Of a stretch of DNA of 64,000 nt, positions 53,904 to 64,000 are shown piece by piece (positions within the stretch are counted from its first letter, which is position 1; every line of letters starts with the position of its first letter). The stretch spans positions 3,813,314 through 3,877,313 of the forward strand of contig OZ026595.1 of the NCBI GenBank assembly GCA_964020085.1, read 5' to 3'. The DNA is from Micromussa lordhowensis (lineage: Eukaryota > Cnidaria > Anthozoa > Scleractinia > Lobophylliidae). The position numbers and the translations under genes are program-made. The notes below the pieces were generated by a model, which saw nothing but the letters and a program-made list of their open reading frames with translations, made no database searches and was not told the DNA's origin.

Positions 53904-54582
53904 TGTGAAGCAACTGACGTGCTTGCTCAGAAGTCACAAGCAGTCATTAACAACGTGGCATAAGGAGGCAACTAAAATAATATCATGTAATATCACAGAC
54001 CAGCAAGCAGCGACTAGGTGACACGGATTCACATTGCACGTCTCAAATAAAACATATATTTGAATTCAGAAAACCTATTGTAATGATAATTTCTACTAAT
54101 TTTCTTTGTCGGAGAAGTTATTTCAAAAACTCGTACTTCGGGTTTCATCAGGTTTCCAAAAGTTCAAAAACAATAAAACCACTAAAAAGCAAGATGTTTT
54201 CTCTCGTTTGGAAACCTGATGAAATCCTCGCACTCGCTTTTGAATTAGTACTTAAACCATTTTAGTAAGGTTTAACCATTTTAAGTATTTGACGGCATGT
54301 TAGTCAACTACGGCGCTTTGAACAGAGAAAAAGATACTCGAGAAGTATTTTTCTTGGTCTTTTTTAGCGAATTTCTGTCGTTTGAACCTGATCAATTACA
54401 ATCCAGACCGCTTGATTCCGAAAAGCAACGTATTTACGATAAGGCCAGCGCACCTCGCGACAAAGGCGTACTTAATTTTTACATTTAGAATATAATACGT
54501 CAAAGTCACTGCTATTATGATTCCAACCGGGAGTCTTGTGAGTCGAGTTCCACGTTTAGACACGCGTCTACCTCAACCCTTA

Positions 54583-54597
54583 CCCTCCCTCCCTCTT
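54583..54597. repeat. (CCCT)n microsatellite, tandem segment 2 (short)
   Basis: Shortest copy of this locus. Confidence 0.8.
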
Positions 54598-54899
54598 TTA
54601 GAGTTCGTGTCACTATTTTGATTCTTGCGTCTTTTTTCGCTTCTCACTCGAAAATAGAAAAAAAAACTGCGGCTGGGTTGTCTGTCTGTTTTATTTGAAT
54701 ATCCTGAAATACTTGGATCGTTCTTTAAAAAAAATGAAATACCTTTTCCAAGTTCAGAGTTTCTGGTTGGAATTTATATCGCATCAGCTGGAAACATTTG
54801 TTTGTTGTTTTTTTTTTGCGCCTGTAAATGTTTTTCAATAAACGTTTTGATACTGATTCACCAGAGCAGAATACGTTCAGTAGTCTCTAAACCAAGTAG

Positions 54900-55604
54900 C
54901 GTCTTTTTTGTAAACAATACACGATGGAAAATGATATTTGCCTACCTCCCCACAATAAATCCAAAATGATATTAATAGGTTAAAAACAAACATTTCAGTT
55001 GTTTTTGGAAAATGTAAAATCTTACATGACAAACTTGAAAATTTCATTTTCTAATTTCCTCGTGCAACGTCTGATTTATGACTTCTTCACTGATATCCGG
55101 TGTTTTACTTTCCAAAGCAAAGAGTACAAAACAAACTTGATAGTGAAGTTCACTCCATGCTAGGAATACAAGCTTGCCGTCAGGCTTTTATATCAACATT
55201 GTTGTGGTGAGTACAACTTCTCTTGAATTGTATGCCTTAATTTTATTTTTTTGACGAGTTTGGCTAGGTAGTGAAAGTATTGCTTGACCAAGGTATAAAT
55301 ACTTCAAAGTAGCTGTTGTAAGTTACAAGAGAAATGTTGCCGTGAAGTTTAGGAAAACCCTAACAACAAAGCGGTAATTAAGAAAACCGTTATGGCAAAT
55401 TGGAACATTTTGCACTAACATTTTAGCCATTTGTATGCTAAAGAACGAATTTGGGTATTTGCGGTGACTAGAAAAAATGTGTATGTCTATTTTTATGTTA
55501 GATTGATTTAAGGATTATAGGTAGAGATAGAAAACAAATTAAGACGCAATTTATTTCATTTGTCGTTCACCGTTAACGTAATTCTTTAACTCTCTATTTG
55601 AGAT
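54900..55604 (+). promoter_or_regulatory. Extra TPR-CHAT promoter/first exon, tandem copy 2 (no gene)
   Basis: Same truncated block as 53045-53747, with the same junction to the exon A segment at 55605. The repeat period is about 1.86 kb. Confidence 0.7.
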
Positions 55605-55645
55605 GCAACCTTGCTTATACACTTCGGCCCTAAAATGGCACTTAC

Positions 55646-55756
55646 CTGGGAAACTTTCTCCACCGGTTTTTTCGACTTTGGAATAGCGCTGGCCACACAA
55701 GTTTCCTCTTCTTCACTAGTTTTATGAGGTCTAAATCTGTACTCTGCCATCTGCAT
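55646..55756 (-). CDS. Partner exon A, tandem copy 3 (in-frame deletion)
   Basis: 37 open codons from ATG 55756; a 3-bp deletion removes one Val before the donor. The frame and CCCAG|GTAAGT are kept. Confidence 0.35.
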
Positions 55757-56437
55757 TGTGAAGCAACTGACGTGCTTGCTCAGAAGTCACAAACAGTCAT
55801 TAACAACGTGGCATAAGGAGGCAACTAAAATAATATCATGTAAATATCACAGACCAGCAAGCAGCGACTAGGTGACACGGATTCACATTGCACGTCTCAA
55901 ATAAAACATATATTTGAATTCAGAAAACCTATTGTAATGATAATTTCTACTAATTTTCTTTGTCGGAGAAGTAATTTCAAAAACTCGTACTTCGGGTTTC
56001 ATCAGGTTTCCAAACGTTCAAAAACAATAAAACCACTAAAAATCAAGATGTTTTCTCTCGTTTGGAAACCTGATGAAATCCTCGCACTCGCTTTTGAATT
56101 AGTACTTAAACCATTTCAGTAAGGTTTTAATTTTTTTTAAGTATTTGACGGCATGTTAGTCAAGTACGGCGCTTTGAACAGAGAAAAAGATACTCGAGAA
56201 GTATTTTTCTTGGTCTTTTCTTGGCGAATTTCTGTCGTTTGAACCTGATCAATTCACAACCCAGACCGCTTTATTCCGAAAAGCAACGTACTTACGATAA
56301 GGCCAGCGCACCTCGTGACAAAGGCGTACTTAATTTTTACATTTAGAATTTAATACGTCAAAGCCACTGTCATTATGATTCCAACCGGGAGTCTTGTGAG
56401 TCGAGTTCAATGTTTAGACACGCTTCTACCTCAACCC

Positions 56438-56485
56438 TTACCCTCCCTCCCTCCCTCCCCCCCTCCCTCCCTCCCTCCCGCCCTT
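56438..56485. repeat. (CCCT)n microsatellite, tandem segment 3 (long)
   Basis: Longest copy, interrupted by CCCC and CCCG, about 300 bp before the promoter block of gene copy 4. Confidence 0.85.
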
Positions 56486-56784
56486 AGAGTTCGTGTCACT
56501 ATTTTGGTTCTTGCGTCTTTTTTCGCTTGTCACTCGAAAATAGAAAAAAAACTGCGGCTGGGTTGTCTGTCTGTTTTATTTGAATATCCTGAAATACTTG
56601 GATCGTTCTTTTAAAAAAAATGAAATACTTTTTCCAAGTTCACAGTTTCTGGTTGGAATTTATATCGCATTGGAAACATTTGTTTTTTGTTTTTGTTTTT
56701 TTTTTTGCGCCTGTACATGTTTTTCAATAAACGTTTTGATATTCACCAGAGCAGAATACGTTCAGTAGTCTCAAAACCAAGTAA

Positions 56785-57091
56785 CGTCTTTTTTTGTAAA
56801 CAATACACGATGAAGATGATATTTGCCTACCTCCCCGCAATAAGTCCAAAATGATATTAATATGTTAAAAACAAACATTTCAGTTGTTTTTGGACAATGT
56901 AAAATCTTACATGACAGACTGAAAATTTCATTTTCTAATTTCCTAGTGCTACGTCTGATTTGATGACTTCTTCACTGATATCCGGTGTTTTACTTTCCAA
57001 AGCAAAGAGTACAAAACAAACTTGATAGTGAAGTTCACTCCATGCTAGGAATACAAGCTTGCCGTCAGGCTTTTATATCAACATTGTTGTG
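56785..57091 (+). promoter_or_regulatory. TPR-CHAT copy 4 upstream region and first exon
   Basis: Third tandem copy of the promoter/first-exon block, this time followed by the gene. Donor at 57092. The ISRE-like TTTCATTTTC is kept near 56927. Confidence 0.55.
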
Positions 57092-57647
57092 GTGAGTACA
57101 ACTTCTCTTGAATTCATGACTTAATTTTATTTTTTTGACGAGTTTGGCTAGGTAGTGAAAGTATTGCTTGACCAAGGTATAAATCACTTCAAAGTAGCTG
57201 TTGTAAGTTACAAGAGAAATGTTGCCGTGAAGTTTAGGAAAACCCTAAAAACAAAGCGGTAATGAAGAAAACCGTTATGGCAAATGGGAACATTTTGCAC
57301 TAACATTTTAGCCATTTGTATGCTAAAGAACGAATTTGGGTATTTGCGGTGACTAGAAAAAATGTGTATGTCTATTTTTATGTTAGATTGATTTAAGGAT
57401 TATAGGTAGAGAAGAAAAGAAAACAAATTAAGACGCAATTTATTTCATTTGTCGTTCACCGTTAACTCTCTATTTAAGATGCTTATTCACGTATGGACCA
57501 GAATAATCAATCCGACTCAGTTGAACGTGATGGAATTTACTTATGAAAAGCCAAAGTTGATTTGTGCATTCCAAAATTTTTTGGTTTGAGTAAATCGAGC
57601 CTCATTTGGTTTATTTTTCAGTTAGAAGACTTACCAATGAAAGCGTG

Positions 57648-60600
57648 ATGAATTACGAAGAAAAAATTATCCAGGCCATCTCTATTAGCTTAGTTGTTGC
57701 TTATTTTCTTTTCAACACCGGTCGCACTCTAAAAGCCATCGAGTTATGCAAGAAAAGCTTACTTTTGCTCAGTGACAAAGCGCTGAGTATAGAAAGGCAG
57801 TCACGCCAATTAATTCAAGAAACGAGCTATAAAATCATGTTTAAGGCGTTCTCCCGTGTTGGTGATCACAGAAATGCGATAGCGTGCGGCAGGAACCTTC
57901 TCGCCATTTACCGCGAGCGTGTCGATACAGTCCAAGAAGGTGAGCTTGGCATAGCACTGGCACAGATATATCTGAGTCAAAGTATGTATGCTGAGGCAAA
58001 AGAACTTTATGAGAGAGCAATCACTATCATGCAAAAAACAGGTAGCAGGAGAGGAGAAGGAATCGCTTATTACGGCCTAGGAACTGCCTTTCTTTCCCTC
58101 GGTAAATATGTCAAGGCTAAAGAAAATTGTGCGAAATCACTTGGAATCTGCATGGAAACTGGAGACAGAGCAGGAGAAGCATCATGTTATGGAAACCTAG
58201 GAACTGTGTTTCAGTCTCTCGGTGAATATGTTCAGGCTAAAGAATATTATGAAAAAGCACTTGCCATCAGCATGGAAATTGGCGACAGAGAAAGAGAAGA
58301 AACATGGTATGGAAACCTAGGAACTTTGTTTAAATCTCTCGGTGAATATGCCAAGGCTAAAGAATATTGTGAGAAATCACTTGCGATCAGCATGGAAATT
58401 GGCGACAGAAAAGGAGAAGCAATACAGTATGGAAACCTAGGAAGTGTGTTTCAGTCTCTCGGTGAATATGTCAAGGCTAAAGAATATTATGAAAAAGCAC
58501 TTGCGATTAGCATGGAAGTTAGCGACAGAAAAGGAGAAGCAACATGGTATGGAAACCTAGGCACAGTGTTTCAGTCTCTCGGTGAATATGTCAAGGCTAA
58601 AGAGAATTGCGAGAAATCACTTAAAGTCAACATCGAAACTGGAGACAGAGCAGGAAAAGCATCATGTTATCGAAACCTAGGAAGTGTGTTTCAGTCTCTC
58701 GGTGAATATGTCAAGGCTAAAGAATATTATGAAAAAGCACTTGCGATCAGCATGGAAGTTGGCGACAGAGAAAGAGAAGCAACATGGTATGGAAACCTAG
58801 GAACTTTGTTTAAATCTCTCGGTGAATATGCCAAGGCTAAAGAATATTGTGAGAAATCACTTGCGATCAGCATGGAAATTGGCGACAGAAAAGGAGAAGC
58901 AAGACAGTATGGAAACCTAGGAAGTGTGTTTCAGTCTCTCGGTGAATATGTCAAGGCTAAAGAATATAACGAAAAAGCACTTGCAATCAGCCTTCTAATT
59001 GGCGACAGAGCGTATGAAGAAACATGTTATGGAAACCTAGGAACAGTGTTTAAGTCTCTCGGTGAATATGTCAAGGCTAAAGAATATCATGAAAAAGCAC
59101 TCGCCATCAGCATGGAAATAGGTAACAGAGCGAAAGAAGGAAGATGCTATGAAAACCTAGGAAATGTGTCTCTTGCTCTTGGTGAATATGTCAAGGTTAA
59201 AGAATGTTATGAAAAAGCAATTGCGATCAGCATGGAAATTGGCGATAAACAAATAGAAACACATTGTTACCGAACGAAAGGGCAATTTCATAAAAGCCTT
59301 GGTGATAAAGATAAAGCTAAAGCCTGCGTTGAGAAAGCACTTGCGGTTGCAGTTGAAATTGGTGACAGAGAAGGAGAAGCATCAAGTTATCTCAGCCTTG
59401 GGCAAGTGTTTGAATCTCGCGGCGATCATGACGTGGCCGAAGCATATCTCCAGAAGGCACTGTCAATAAGTGAAAATATTGGAAACGCGGAAATTGAGTT
59501 TCATTGCTATTGTGTTCTTACATTGACGAAGTTATCACAAAAGAACTTTCAGGAAGCTCTTTCCCTTTTATTTCGAAGTATTAATAAATCCGAAAAAATG
59601 CGCGGTTTTCTTCAAGACAGCGATCAAATGAAGATATCCTTTGGAGACAGGCATGTTTTTCCCTATCAGCAGCTCAGTGTATTGTTTAGTTCTGGTGGAA
59701 ATCCTAAGTTTGCTCTCTATGTTACAGAGCTTGGACGGGCTAGAGCCCTAGCAGACTTGATGGCAACTCAGTACTGTACTGAAAATCGTATATCGGCTGA
59801 CCCGCAATCATGGACTGAAAATGTCATGAAGAAAGAAAGTAACTGTACTTGTCTATACATTTCTTATTTTGATGATACAGTGTTTCTGTGGATTCTCAAG
59901 ACAAGCGGAGTCATTCAGTTCCGAAAACTTGAAGTGGACAAAAAGACTCTTCACACCAGATTAGCAGAGGTAGCTAGAAATTTGGATGAATTTTTTGCTA
60001 TCATGGCTCAAAGCTTCCAGAACTTTGGTATTTTACCCGATGAGGATTGCGAAGATCGATCCTTGAATGACAATAACATTGAATCAAATCCTGAATCTTG
60101 TGAGGAAGAGAGCCTCGCAACTTTGCGACAAGGTAAGCCTGGGAATGCAAATGATCCGGAACCGAGTCTAACATTGTTCTACGAACTGCTCGTGAATCCT
60201 GTATCCGATTTACTTGACGAGCCTGAAATCATCATTGTTCCTGATCGCAACCTATACCGTGTTCCATTTCCAGCTTTACTCGATGAAAGTGGGCAATTTT
60301 TATCGGAGCGCTTCAGAAGCCGCGTGGTTCCTTCTTTGTCGACTCTGAAGCTCATCCAGGACAGTCCTGCAGACTATCACAGTCAGACTGGTGCTCTGGT
60401 AGTGGGTGACCCTGATGTTGGTGTGGTGATTTACAGGGGAAGTGTCAATAGAAAGTTCGTACCATTGCCTGGTGCAAGAAAGGAAGCAGGGATGATCGCG
60501 CGTCGGCTGGGCGTTAACCCTTTGTTAGGACAGGACGCAACGAAGCAAGCGGTACTTGAGAAGCTGAATTCAGTGAGTCTGATACATATTGCTGCACATG

Positions 60601-61028
60601 GTAATGCTGAAAGAGGAGAAATTGCTCTTTCCCCTCGACGTTCCACTACTGGAATTCCACGAGAAGACGACTACCTTTTGAAAATGTCCGACATTTCAAA
60701 AGTTCAAGTGCGAGCTAAACTGGTGGTACTAAGTTGTTGTCACAGTGGCCGTGGACAAATTAGAGCTGAGGGAGTTGTTGGAATCGCTCGCGCGTTCCTA
60801 GGATCCGGTGCACGCTCCGTGTTGGTGGCACTGTGGGCTCTAGACGACACTGCTACAAAGAAGTTGATGAGTCGCTTTTACGAGCACCTTGTTCGTGGAG
60901 AAAGTGCCAGTATATCTCTTCACGCGGCCATGAAGTGGATGAGAGATCACGGCTTTATCAAAGCTTCCAGGTGGGCACCGTTTATGCTGATTGGAGATGA
61001 CGTGACATTTGCTTTTGAAAAATACTAA
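57648..61028 (+). CDS. TPR-CHAT protein copy 4
   Basis: Intact 1126 aa from ATG 57648 to TAA, with twelve TPR units and the CHAT pair His984 and Cys1031. The coding body agrees with copies 1 and 2 up to about 60480-60800, while the 3' end (ACGCTCCGTG, TAA stop) and both flanks agree with copy 3. A K-to-N change in the leader creates an upstream ATG at 57637 whose TGA overlaps the main ATG (TGATG), so initiation may differ from the other copies. Function as for copy 1. Confidence 0.9.
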   Translation: MNYEEKIIQAISISLVVAYFLFNTGRTLKAIELCKKSLLLLSDKALSIERQSRQLIQETSYKIMFKAFSRVGDHRNAIACGRNLLAIYRERVDTVQEGELGIALAQIYLSQSMYAEAKELYERAITIMQKTGSRRGEGIAYYGLGTAFLSLGKYVKAKENCAKSLGICMETGDRAGEASCYGNLGTVFQSLGEYVQAKEYYEKALAISMEIGDREREETWYGNLGTLFKSLGEYAKAKEYCEKSLAISMEIGDRKGEAIQYGNLGSVFQSLGEYVKAKEYYEKALAISMEVSDRKGEATWYGNLGTVFQSLGEYVKAKENCEKSLKVNIETGDRAGKASCYRNLGSVFQSLGEYVKAKEYYEKALAISMEVGDREREATWYGNLGTLFKSLGEYAKAKEYCEKSLAISMEIGDRKGEARQYGNLGSVFQSLGEYVKAKEYNEKALAISLLIGDRAYEETCYGNLGTVFKSLGEYVKAKEYHEKALAISMEIGNRAKEGRCYENLGNVSLALGEYVKVKECYEKAIAISMEIGDKQIETHCYRTKGQFHKSLGDKDKAKACVEKALAVAVEIGDREGEASSYLSLGQVFESRGDHDVAEAYLQKALSISENIGNAEIEFHCYCVLTLTKLSQKNFQEALSLLFRSINKSEKMRGFLQDSDQMKISFGDRHVFPYQQLSVLFSSGGNPKFALYVTELGRARALADLMATQYCTENRISADPQSWTENVMKKESNCTCLYISYFDDTVFLWILKTSGVIQFRKLEVDKKTLHTRLAEVARNLDEFFAIMAQSFQNFGILPDEDCEDRSLNDNNIESNPESCEEESLATLRQGKPGNANDPEPSLTLFYELLVNPVSDLLDEPEIIIVPDRNLYRVPFPALLDESGQFLSERFRSRVVPSLSTLKLIQDSPADYHSQTGALVVGDPDVGVVIYRGSVNRKFVPLPGARKEAGMIARRLGVNPLLGQDATKQAVLEKLNSVSLIHIAAHGNAERGEIALSPRRSTTGIPREDDYLLKMSDISKVQVRAKLVVLSCCHSGRGQIRAEGVVGIARAFLGSGARSVLVALWALDDTATKKLMSRFYEHLVRGESASISLHAAMKWMRDHGFIKASRWAPFMLIGDDVTFAFEKY

Positions 61029-61338
61029 AAGGTATGTTTGTAATAGCGAAAAAATAATTTAGGAATGTGCCTAGTTACTTACCTCTTTGAGTTAAAGAAA
61101 AATTAAAAGAACCCTACTTTTCTTCTTTTGTGTTTAGAATGGCAAACTCTAGCTGTGATGTACATAAAGGAGCTACAAAAGTGTATTAACAGATTTTTAG
61201 TTCCAATTATTGAGAAAATCTTTTCACTTAACAAAAGACTTTTTTGTATGGCGATCAGATCCCTTATTGTTGTGATTTATCTACCTCAAGGTCGATATAA
61301 AGACATAGATTATCATCCCAGATATATACACAGATATA

Positions 61339-61469
61339 CAGCTGCGTAATTAAAGCCTGCAAAAAATTCAGGCCTAAACGGATTCGAACCCACGACCTCT
61401 GCGATACCGGTCATGGTTTCGAATCGGCGTTAATTCCTGAATTTTTTTCAGAGTTAAATTTCACAGCTG
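61339..61469. repeat. Inverted-repeat element with tRNA-like B box, unit 4
   Basis: Same element as in the other units. The B box segment has lost one G (AACGGATTCGAACCC on the + strand). Confidence 0.55.
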
Positions 61470-61685
61470 CTTAAGTTGTGTACAAAACTGCGATGATCAT
61501 CTGTGTCTTCATATCTTTCTCCGTAGTTCAAACATATGATGTGCCGTATATTCATTTGTAAAATTCGGTACTTACGCTTAAAAGGTTAGTGTTCTCTTGA
61601 CATTGCCTGGTGCAAGAAAGGAAGAGATGATACGGCGCATACGTCTTCGCTACTAAGAAACAAAGTGTATTCATCATCTTCGAAT

Positions 61686-61770
61686 AAACTACGACAGTAA
61701 ACACTCACATTATCAGAACACGACTGGTAAAGCACTCTACCGATGCGGCAGCGGTCAGAGGTTCGAATCC
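61686..61770 (+). repeat. tRNA-like SINE head kept only in unit 4
   Basis: CTGGTAAAGCACTCTACC resembles an A box and AGGTTCGAATCC is a B box, followed by a CAAGCTTGA...TTTCAGGCTTTAAT tail that all units share. The other units lack about 65 bp here (AACACTGTTCAAGC), so they have probably lost the head. Not a functional tRNA: no acceptor stem pairing is seen. Confidence 0.55.
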
Positions 61771-61809
61771 TGTTCAAGCTTGACTTTTGTTTATCTTTTT
61801 TTTTTCAGG

Positions 61810-62980
61810 CTTTAATCTTTGCTAAATTAATGTTATGCAATGGTTAGGAGAGCTTAAGATAATACCTTCAAATTGTTCGTTTTTAGTGTTATAGGAAACA
61901 AAGACCTCGTCAATGGAGTACTCCTTAGAAACAACTAAAAATCAAGAAATCAACCAAGAAACTTTTGCAAGGACAGTGTAAATAGTAAAGACAAGTTTGC
62001 TTTGATTATCTGTCATTGCCATTTTATAATACAAGTGCAACTGTTTTTGTTTTTTTCTCAAAAGCAGTAGAGAAACGAACGTTTCTTTATTGTTGCTGTG
62101 GTTGGAAATTGATTTTTTTTAACATTGTTTTAATCAAACATAATTAGAAATATCCTGTAAGAAGGCTAGCGTGTTTCAAGCGACTTTGTAAGTTAAAATT
62201 AATGGGAAGTTTCTTCCATGGGGAGGGGGGAGGAGTGCTCATGTGACAGGGGCAGGGATGTCCTTTTTGCCTCTTTTAGGGTTGTGAATTGTGAATTCGT
62301 TTTAACACCATTTTTCTCAGCTAGTATGGAATCTTTTTTGGGGTTGTTAAAATTTTGCCATACGGCGTTAGTGTTTTAAATCGACCAGGCATCAGGAGGT
62401 TCTACAACATCTTCACAGAGTAAAGCCTTGGATGACAAAATTATCGTCATCAAAGTCATTATAGTTCTTATTTTCCTGTTTTAGAATTTGTATCTTTCAG
62501 GGTTTAATTTGTAAAGCCTGAGCCACACCCTGGGTGTTTTCGACAAGCGTCCACGCCCATTTCACGTGTTTATCTCTCCAAACGAGCCAAGCAACTGGAT
62601 TGGTTAAAGAGGATTGGAAAGGTTTATTGTTGTTCAAAATAATTAGTAATAACAATTTTGCCTTTATTAGGCGTAGACTTTCTTACAATGTTAACTTGGG
62701 CATGAAAAATAGATAGAAATTTTGAATCATTAAAAAATGGAAACGTGTAAGATAAAGTGACATTAATTTAAAATAAGTCATCGGAAAAAGGGAGAAAAAT
62801 CCCCAAAAAATTAATCAAAAAAGCCCATTTAAGGAAGAAAGTGTTAATTAGAATTTTGAAGATGTGATTGCATTGCTAGCATCAGCTTGATTGCACACAT
62901 TATTGTTTTTTGTATCTCATGATATCGACTTATATATATTTTCTTAATTTTAACTCATATATTATGATATTTACTTTTAC
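61810..62980. other. AT-rich non-coding interval, unit 4
   Basis: No gene seen. Nearly identical to 38230-39400, with the G-rich tract at about 62220-62262. Confidence 0.45.
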
Positions 62981-62982
62981 GT

Positions 62983-63640
62983 TTAATTTATTTTATCTTT
63001 GATGGCATACCACACGTTACATATAGCTAAGGGTATAAGACAATAAATTTCTGTTGCATTACATTGCATTGTATTGCATTGTATTTTTTGTAGTTCGTCC
63101 CAGCAAGATTCAAAACTTAGAAAGTACATATATTCGTTTGTCTCAGCATGAAGTAACTTGAGATTTAGATTTTGACGTTTCGACTGTTTACTGAAAGTCT
63201 TCTTCGACTGATTACGCTTTACACACTGATTATCCGTTAAGCACGATGTAGGCTGTGATTGGTGGATTTCCATCCTTACATTTCAGGTGCGAATGTGATC
63301 CCTCAGGCGTGCGTTTTTGTTCAGTGGTTGTTGTGTATCTTGACCGTGGGTATCCATTCCTCCAGAATCTTAATGCCATAGGCTGAAATCTTCCGTAAAT
63401 AGCCTCTTTGACCGGGAATGCATCACAGTGCAAGTATCGGCATCGTTCCCAGAGCCGTTTCCCAAGCCAGCGAAACGAGATTGTGAACGAGATTGTGCGA
63501 GTATCCATAAGTAAATGTTTGTACTTTGATCCAAAATAGATGGTTACCTGTCCTGGTAGACTTACTCTGAAACGGAAGAGGCCTGGGTACGGGCGAGTCG
63601 AATATACTGGCTGTGCTCCTTTATCCAATCCTACATGCAT
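62983..63640 (-). pseudogene. Retroelement-like 3' remnant, unit 4
   Basis: Same two - strand frames as in unit 3 (136 and 96 codons). Confidence 0.3.
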
Positions 63641-63779
63641 TTCGCAATTTCACCGCTAAAAAAATTATCATATTGACATGGAATGAAACCTTAGAGAAGC
63701 CTCATAGACAGGCTAAAGTGCATACTGTGAGCTACTGACTTTTCCTCGGTCGGGGCGATAGCGTTCTTCGGTCTCACAA

Positions 63780-64000
63780 TGTATGATTTAAGTGTGGTAT
63801 CGCGCTTGAAAAGTGCGCCCATACATGTTGTTTTAGGTAGCGGTGAAACTTTCCCAGAAAATTTCACTACAATTCGTCCCGTTTGGAGACTTTCGGAATT
63901 TTTGATTGAATGGAAAACGCGAGAGTGTCAAATCTTGTTCTGTGGTCTTTCTCTGCGTGTATGGTTACCAGGCATTTTGTTCGTAATCTGCGGCGAGTCG
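63780..64000 (+). other. Short MYDLSVVS open frame, unit 4 (cut by window end)
   Basis: Same frame as 40206-40430. The window ends before the partner gene exons of unit 4 would appear. Confidence 0.25.

Noticed and set aside
1..64000. The array as a haplotype or assembly duplication
   Set aside because: Each unit has its own insertions with clean empty sites elsewhere, and the units lie in tandem in one sequence; still, long reads would be the decisive test.

Overview
The window looks like nuclear DNA of a cnidarian, most likely an anthozoan such as a stony coral. It is AT-rich, has spliceosomal introns with good GT/AG signals, many foldback and MITE-like repeats, tRNA-derived SINE-like repeats and DIRS-type tyrosine-recombinase retrotransposons. 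Its genes encode TPR-CHAT proteins of the TTC28-like type, a family I recall as expanded in corals. The species call is inference; the eukaryotic call is direct.

The window is an array of about 11.4-kb units (insertions removed), here in four copies: unit 1 (about 1-13487), unit 2 (13488-33665), unit 3 (33666-about 53747, followed by two partial copies) and unit 4 (about 56783 to the window end). Each unit has, on the + strand, a promoter region with a non-coding first exon, a ~515-530 bp intron, and one large exon coding a TPR-CHAT protein. On the - strand, converging on it, lie exons of a second, unrecognised gene. The TPR-CHAT copies are at 850-4230 (intact, 1126 aa), 14342-17727 (pseudogene or split gene), 34525-37548 (intact, 1007 aa, three TPR units fewer) and 57648-61028 (intact, 1126 aa). 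The - strand partner is seen as exon A (five copies, all open, perfect GTAAGT donor in four and GTAAGT-type in all), a Pro/Tyr-rich exon B and a terminal exon D. Unit 2 is broken in both genes.

Units 2 and 3 carry a DIRS-like element at the same site: A at 25983-33000 and B at 44159-52365. Both have Gag, RT and tyrosine recombinase remnants. A keeps a broken RT/RNase H. B has lost RT/RNase H but keeps open Gag and recombinase frames. The internal complementary region typical of DIRS elements and an AATT crossover core can be read. Both elements carry later insertions (2.6 kb in A, about 5 kb in B).

Between the DIRS B end and gene copy 4, a ~1.86-kb segment holding exon A, a CCCT repeat, the TPR-CHAT promoter and its first exon is present three times in tandem, so copy 4 has extra promoter/first-exon copies upstream. 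Copy 4 is also a mosaic: its flanks match copy 3 and its coding body matches copies 1 and 2, which points to gene conversion. The remaining space is AT-rich non-coding DNA with MITEs, foldbacks and microsatellites. The most interesting hypothesis is that the TPR-CHAT protease and its co-duplicated opposite-strand partner work as a functional cassette, by analogy with TPR-CHAT proteases that cleave a partner protein in bacterial defence; this is inference only.
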